16,213 nucleotides of DNA. Origin: JAUWOY01 sp034431315 (GTDB lineage Bacteria; Chloroflexota; Anaerolineae; VGOG01). Shown here piece by piece: positions 12,740 through 16,213 of this stretch. A program made the translations under genes and the position numbers. The first letter of the stretch is position 1; every line of letters starts with the position of its first letter. The notes under the pieces were generated by a model. The model did no database searches. It had not been told where the DNA came from and was given only the letters and a program-made list of their open reading frames with translations. The stretch is from assembly GCA_034431315.1 (NCBI GenBank), contig DAOUDK010000024.1, positions 1 through 16,213 on the forward strand, written 5' to 3'.

Positions 12740-14218
12740 CTATGCCACGAACTGTATGCCTGCCAGCTCGCTTTCGGCCTCTTTGGCAATCTCGTTGATC
12801 TTCTGACGAACATCCTCCGGCAGCGGCTCGGGCTGGTGCGTCTCAAGGATCTCAAGAGCCTTCTGGGTCACGACCTCTTCGTAGGTCTTGCCCCCTTTCT
12901 CCGCCCAGGCTCTCGGGCTGTTGCGGTTCAGGAACTTGGGCTGCCAGAGTTCTTGCTGGAAGTGGGTCTTGGTGTGCATCACGGTCAGGAAGTTGCCGCC
13001 CGGCCCGACCTCTCGGATCACATCAAGGGCCATCTTCTCTCGACTCATATCAAAACCACGGATGACGCGCTTCACGTAGCTGATGATCTCGTCACACATG
13101 ACGATGGCGGCAGGGTTGCCAAGTAACCCCTGCCCCAGGTAACCGATATCGTGAATCAGGTTGGCCCCATCCAGAGCAGACATCAGAGTCCCGAAGGCAT
13201 GCTCCATGGCCGCCTGCGCGTCGAGGCAGTGGGCGTCACTGCCAACTGTGGACCACATGGGAATCCCATAATAGTGATATATGTCAGCGAAAGCTGAATT
13301 GGTCAACCGAAGATCGGGCGCGCCGTACGAAAAGGTGCCAGCTTTCATGTCCAGGGGAATGGCCCCGAAGCCAGAGATGATGGGCGACCCCTTGCCCTTC
13401 AGTTGGTGCAGGACGATCCCGCTCAGCGCCTCGGCGTTGGCCTGCACAATGCCGCCAGCCAGAGTTACTGGGATGCTGGCCCCAAGGATATCCCCAGGGG
13501 GATAGCATAAGGGAATACCCTTTTCGGCGCAAAGGAGGACTTTGCGCACTGCACTGTACGAGTGGGTTAATGGGGCTGTAGGCTCGGAATAGTGGATGAG
13601 AAAAGGCTTCTCTCTCAGTGCCTCCTCTCCACCAGCAACGACTGCGGCCATCTCGATAATGACCGCCAGATCCTCCTGCCCCGCCGCGGTGAAGAAGATG
13701 GGCTTGATCGAGCTCTCCATCATGGCCTTGGCACACTCGACGTACATCGAGTTGATCGGAACATCGCTCGGCAGGGCGAAGGAGGCGATGAAATCAACCT
13801 CCTTGCAGTAGTCCGCGACTTTGGCCGCATTGGCCACGTCCTGCCGCAGCGAGCGGCGTGTCTCGCCCGTCTTCAAATCGACCGTGCTGATCAGATCCGT
13901 CCCCAGCCCAAAGTGGATATTGCGCCCCTCCAGGCGCATCGCTTCTTTCCCTATCCTGTTGTACATGGTGATACGGGCGGGGGCGCTGTGGATCGCTTCC
14001 TCCACCAGCCAGTTGGGGAACTGAACTGTAAGCGCAGCGGCGTCGCCCCCCTTCACCCGGCATCCGGCGTCTCTCAGAAGTTGAACCCCTTCCTCGTGAG
14101 ACACTCGAACGCCGATGGTTTCCAGCACCTCCAGACTGGCGCGGTGAATCTCCTTGATCTGCTCCTCTGTCAGGAGTCTGTAAACAGGTACGCATTGAGT
14201 TTTGAAACCACTGTCCAT
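12740..14218 (-). CDS. MttB-superfamily (trimethylamine methyltransferase-like) protein, second paralogue
   Basis: This 492-residue MttB-superfamily protein keeps the family landmarks: LTEEQIKEIHRASLEVLETIGVRV at the start, FGLGTDLISTVDLKTGE, GGIVQANAEALSGIVLHQ in the middle, and CDEIISYVKRVIRGFDMSREK with EVGPGGNFL near the end. No amber codon interrupts it, so it is a pyrrolysine-free member that would demethylate a methylated amine into a corrinoid protein. It is clearly divergent from the copy at 2945-4405, so the two probably differ in substrate. ATG 14218 follows GAGGAGG at eight bases. It lies 82 bases after the PLP enzyme gene, with a strong hairpin in that gap, and is followed by hairpins and repeats. 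Confidence 0.92.
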   Translation of the reverse strand: MDSGFKTQCVPVYRLLTEEQIKEIHRASLEVLETIGVRVSHEEGVQLLRDAGCRVKGGDAAALTVQFPNWLVEEAIHSAPARITMYNRIGKEAMRLEGRNIHFGLGTDLISTVDLKTGETRRSLRQDVANAAKVADYCKEVDFIASFALPSDVPINSMYVECAKAMMESSIKPIFFTAAGQEDLAVIIEMAAVVAGGEEALREKPFLIHYSEPTAPLTHSYSAVRKVLLCAEKGIPLCYPPGDILGASIPVTLAGGIVQANAEALSGIVLHQLKGKGSPIISGFGAIPLDMKAGTFSYGAPDLRLTNSAFADIYHYYGIPMWSTVGSDAHCLDAQAAMEHAFGTLMSALDGANLIHDIGYLGQGLLGNPAAIVMCDEIISYVKRVIRGFDMSREKMALDVIREVGPGGNFLTVMHTKTHFQQELWQPKFLNRNSPRAWAEKGGKTYEEVVTQKALEILETHQPEPLPEDVRQKINEIAKEAESELAGIQFVA

Positions 14219-14241
14219 GACGCTTACCTCCTCACATTCAA

Positions 14242-14273
14242 AGCAGTCCGCAGGCGTGGGAGCCTGCTCTGCT
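14242..14273 (-). promoter_or_regulatory. intercistronic hairpin before the second MttB-family gene
   Basis: GCAGGC (14250-14255) pairs perfectly with GCCTGC (14262-14267) around a six-base loop, and AGCAG (14242-14246) pairs with CTGCT (14269-14273) outside it. It lies between the PLP enzyme stop and the methyltransferase ribosome binding site. Only three T follow on the minus strand, so an attenuator or mRNA-processing stem is more likely than a full terminator. Confidence 0.45.
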
Positions 14274-14300
14274 GCAAAACCGTGGTCTACTGAGTCTCAG

Positions 14301-15578
14301 TCACTGGCAGGTCCTCAGTGCTTGATCCAGGTCCTCTTTCAGATCCTCAAGGTTCTCGATGCCCACCGACATGCGGAACGTCCCAGGGCTGATGCCAATG
14401 GTCGCCAGATCTTCTTCATTGAGCTGGCGATGGGTCGTTCGGGCGGGGTTGACGATGAGGGAGTAGATGTCGCCCAGGCTGGTGGCAGGCAATATGAGCT
14501 TGAGGGCATCCAGGAAGCGGAAAGCCTTGTCCTTGTTAGCGCCAGCGGCCTTGTCGCAATCGGCGATGTCAAAATTGAGCATCGCCCCGTACCTTCCTGC
14601 GGGAAAGATACGCCTGGCCGTCTCGTGCTGAGGATGGCTGGATAGGCCGGCATAACGCACCTTCTGGATCAGCGGATGAGCTTCGAGGAACCTGGCCACT
14701 GCCATAGCATTAGCACAGTGCCTCTCCATGCGCAGGGAGAAAGTCTTCAGCCCACGGAGGGCCAGCCAGGCCCCGTTGGCCCCCAGCGTGCACCCCACCT
14801 GGATCAGCATGTCGTGCAGCTTGTCGAAGTCCTTGCGATAGCAGCACACCGACCCGGCCAACACATCGCCGTGACCGGCCAGAAACTTGGTCACGCTGTG
14901 GGTCACGAAATCTGCCCCAATCTCGAAAGGCCTCAACAAGTAGGGAGTGGTGAAGGTGTTGTCAACGATCACAGCCGCCCCGTGGCGATGGGCCATCTCT
15001 ATCACGGCGGGCGCATCAATCACCTTGGTCATGGGGTTGGTGACGACCTCGAAGTAGACCACCTTGGGCTTCTCGCGTTTGATGGCATCCTCCAGCTTGT
15101 TCAAATCGGCGAAGTCCATGAGGATGCTGGGACACCCCAGGTGGGGAAAGATGTTCTCCACCATGGTGTACACGCTGCCGTACACGTCGCTGGAGCAGAG
15201 GATCAGATTGCCTTTGCCTGCGCCCGCCGTCAGCAGCGCCAGGTGGCTGGCGGCCATCCCCGAAGAGCAGACGTGCGTCACCTCCGCGCCTTCCAGGGTG
15301 GACAGCGCGCGCTCCAGAGTGGTGTTGGTCGGCGAGCCCCCACGAGAGTATACGTACCCGGGTTTCCGGTAGTAGACCCGGTCATCCAGGTCCTGGGCGC
15401 TATCGTAAAAGAAGGTGGTCGAGTTGTAGATGGGGGTGCTGGAAGTCCAGAAGTATTGCTTCTCCCAGCGCTCGCCGGCGTGCAGACACTGAGTCGCCAT
15501 GTCCTTGTCCACGTAGCGGGTGTCCGCTCTGCGGTGTTCAGAATGCATTGGTTTGTCGCTGTATTCCCATTTGGCCAT
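14301..15578 (-). CDS. Cys/Met-metabolism PLP-dependent enzyme (trans-sulfuration family)
   Basis: The 425-residue enzyme belongs to the cystathionine gamma-synthase / gamma-lyase / methionine gamma-lyase / O-acetylhomoserine sulfhydrylase family (PLP fold type I). The Schiff-base lysine is Lys231 in HSVTKFLAGHGDV, with PLP-binding SSGMAA at 105-110, Asp206 in VDNTFTTPYL, the active-site tyrosine Tyr133 in DVYGS, and YSRGGSPTN at 77-85. Two departures are visible: the usual YSR..NPT has Ser for Asn, and the residue after YG is Ser where methionine gamma-lyase has its special Cys, which argues against a classical methionine gamma-lyase. ATG 15578 follows GGAAGGAG at seven bases; a longer frame overlaps the neighbour. 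It lies 28 bases after the glutamine amidotransferase gene. Confidence 0.9.
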   Translation of the reverse strand: MAKWEYSDKPMHSEHRRADTRYVDKDMATQCLHAGERWEKQYFWTSSTPIYNSTTFFYDSAQDLDDRVYYRKPGYVYSRGGSPTNTTLERALSTLEGAEVTHVCSSGMAASHLALLTAGAGKGNLILCSSDVYGSVYTMVENIFPHLGCPSILMDFADLNKLEDAIKREKPKVVYFEVVTNPMTKVIDAPAVIEMAHRHGAAVIVDNTFTTPYLLRPFEIGADFVTHSVTKFLAGHGDVLAGSVCCYRKDFDKLHDMLIQVGCTLGANGAWLALRGLKTFSLRMERHCANAMAVARFLEAHPLIQKVRYAGLSSHPQHETARRIFPAGRYGAMLNFDIADCDKAAGANKDKAFRFLDALKLILPATSLGDIYSLIVNPARTTHRQLNEEDLATIGISPGTFRMSVGIENLEDLKEDLDQALRTCQ

Positions 15579-15606
15579 GGAAGTACTCCTTCCCCGGAGT
15601 TGCAGG

Positions 15607-16213
15607 TTATTTGAGGATGCCAGCCAATCTGAAGAAGTTGGCCAACAGCCTGCGGCCATCAGTCTGCTCTTCTTCGTACAGTTCGGGATGAAACTGGGTT
15701 CCGTAGACCAGTTTGTCCTTGTGTTTGATGGCCTGGATGCGACATTCATCGGTAGAGGCCAGCACCCTAAAATGCGGCGGTGCCTCTTTCACTTCCCAGT
15801 AGTGCGCCTGGAAAAGCACTGGCTCTTTGTCCAGGCCCTCGAAGAGGGGGTCGGGCTCGAGAACGCGCACCGGCATGAAGCCCCACTCCTTAAAGTACCC
15901 CGGCTTATCCTCGGCGTTTGGATCGCTTTCCCCCTCTCTCAGCAGGCGCATGGGGCCAAGAGGGGCTCCGTGGGCCAAGGCAATGAGCTGCAAGCCGCCG
16001 CAGAACCCCAGAATCGGCAACTCGGCAGCCCGAATGATACGGTACATCTCGGCCAGGTCTGTCTCATCATACTCGTCCCAGTCAGTCGCGTTGGCACTGA
16101 TGATCAGGGCCTTCATGCCCCATTCCCTGAGCCGCTGGCCAGTGACGCGCGAAAAGTGTTGCACCAGACAGGCTTCGCCAGAGATCTCTTCCAGCTTCAG
16201 CTTGATCTCCGTG
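15607..16213 (-). CDS. class I glutamine amidotransferase, 5' end cut by window
   Basis: The frame is open from the window edge (TEIKLKLEEISGEACLVQH...) to TAA at 15609-15607, so the true start lies outside; the internal GTG at 16164 is not the start. The class I glutaminase triad is visible: the nucleophile in LGFCGGLQLIA, and the His/Glu pair in QFHPELYEE. ISANATDWDEYDE and WEVKEAPPHF are typical of small stand-alone GMP-synthase-like amidotransferases. Such proteins release ammonia from glutamine or hydrolyse gamma-glutamyl bonds; the acceptor is unknown. It lies 28 bases before the PLP enzyme, probably in one transcript. Confidence 0.87.
   Translation of the reverse strand, partial: TEIKLKLEEISGEACLVQHFSRVTGQRLREWGMKALIISANATDWDEYDETDLAEMYRIIRAAELPILGFCGGLQLIALAHGAPLGPMRLLREGESDPNAEDKPGYFKEWGFMPVRVLEPDPLFEGLDKEPVLFQAHYWEVKEAPPHFRVLASTDECRIQAIKHKDKLVYGTQFHPELYEEEQTDGRRLLANFFRLAGILK

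Noticed and set aside
14289..14301. Small palindrome ACTGAG-T-CTCAGT at the PLP enzyme stop
   Set aside because: The one-base centre cannot form a normal RNA hairpin, and there is no second copy.

Overview
The window is bacterial and dense. All sixteen recognisable protein genes lie on the minus strand, so transcription runs from high to low coordinates. Most starts are preceded by strong GGAGG-type ribosome binding sites. No rRNA, tRNA, CRISPR array, transposase or phage gene was seen. The gene set (two MttB-superfamily methyltransferases, a methylaspartate ammonia-lyase, a ferredoxin-type Fe-S protein, a HypA homologue, an aldehyde:ferredoxin oxidoreductase N-terminal domain) points to an anaerobe that ferments or scavenges amino acids and methylamines. 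The GC-rich metabolic genes and the short degenerate intergenic repeats remind me of uncultured Chloroflexota (Anaerolineae-like). That placement is an inference from style, not from a marker gene.

Layout in transcription order. (A) 16213-12740: a class I glutamine amidotransferase (cut by the window edge), a Cys/Met-metabolism PLP enzyme, and an MttB-family methyltransferase. (B) 12739-12271: a 469-base gene-free stretch full of REP-like repeats and hairpins. (C) 12270-7889: an Asp/Glu racemase-family protein, an MFS transporter, a phosphotriesterase-family metallohydrolase and a MATE/MOP-type membrane protein, tightly packed or overlapping. (D) 7874-4996: a candidate promoter with a leader hairpin, then a cysteine-rich Fe-S protein, a HypA homologue and methylaspartate ammonia-lyase, the last two overlapping at ATGA. 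(E) 4922-4476: a GIY-YIG protein of visibly lower GC. (F) 4405-2119: a second MttB homologue, then two different small all-alpha NTP pyrophosphohydrolases. (G) 2147-1911: a palindromic repeat element. (H) 1838-100: a zinc alcohol dehydrogenase and a 212-residue protein that is only the N-terminal domain of an aldehyde:ferredoxin oxidoreductase.

Functionally, region C looks like an uptake and hydrolysis/isomerisation unit for a small organic acid, lactone or amide. Region D looks like a redox and metal-maturation unit attached to glutamate/methylaspartate catabolism. The MttB proteins have no corrinoid protein or reactivase in view, so their partners must lie elsewhere.

The most unusual signals are not in the genes themselves. 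First, two unrelated genes (phosphotriesterase and racemase families) share both a ~35-nt leader and an exact 15-mer at their 3' ends. Second, the last codons and stops of several genes lie inside short tandem or inverted repeats. Third, a Fe-S protein and a HypA homologue are coupled to methylaspartate ammonia-lyase with no hydrogenase nearby.
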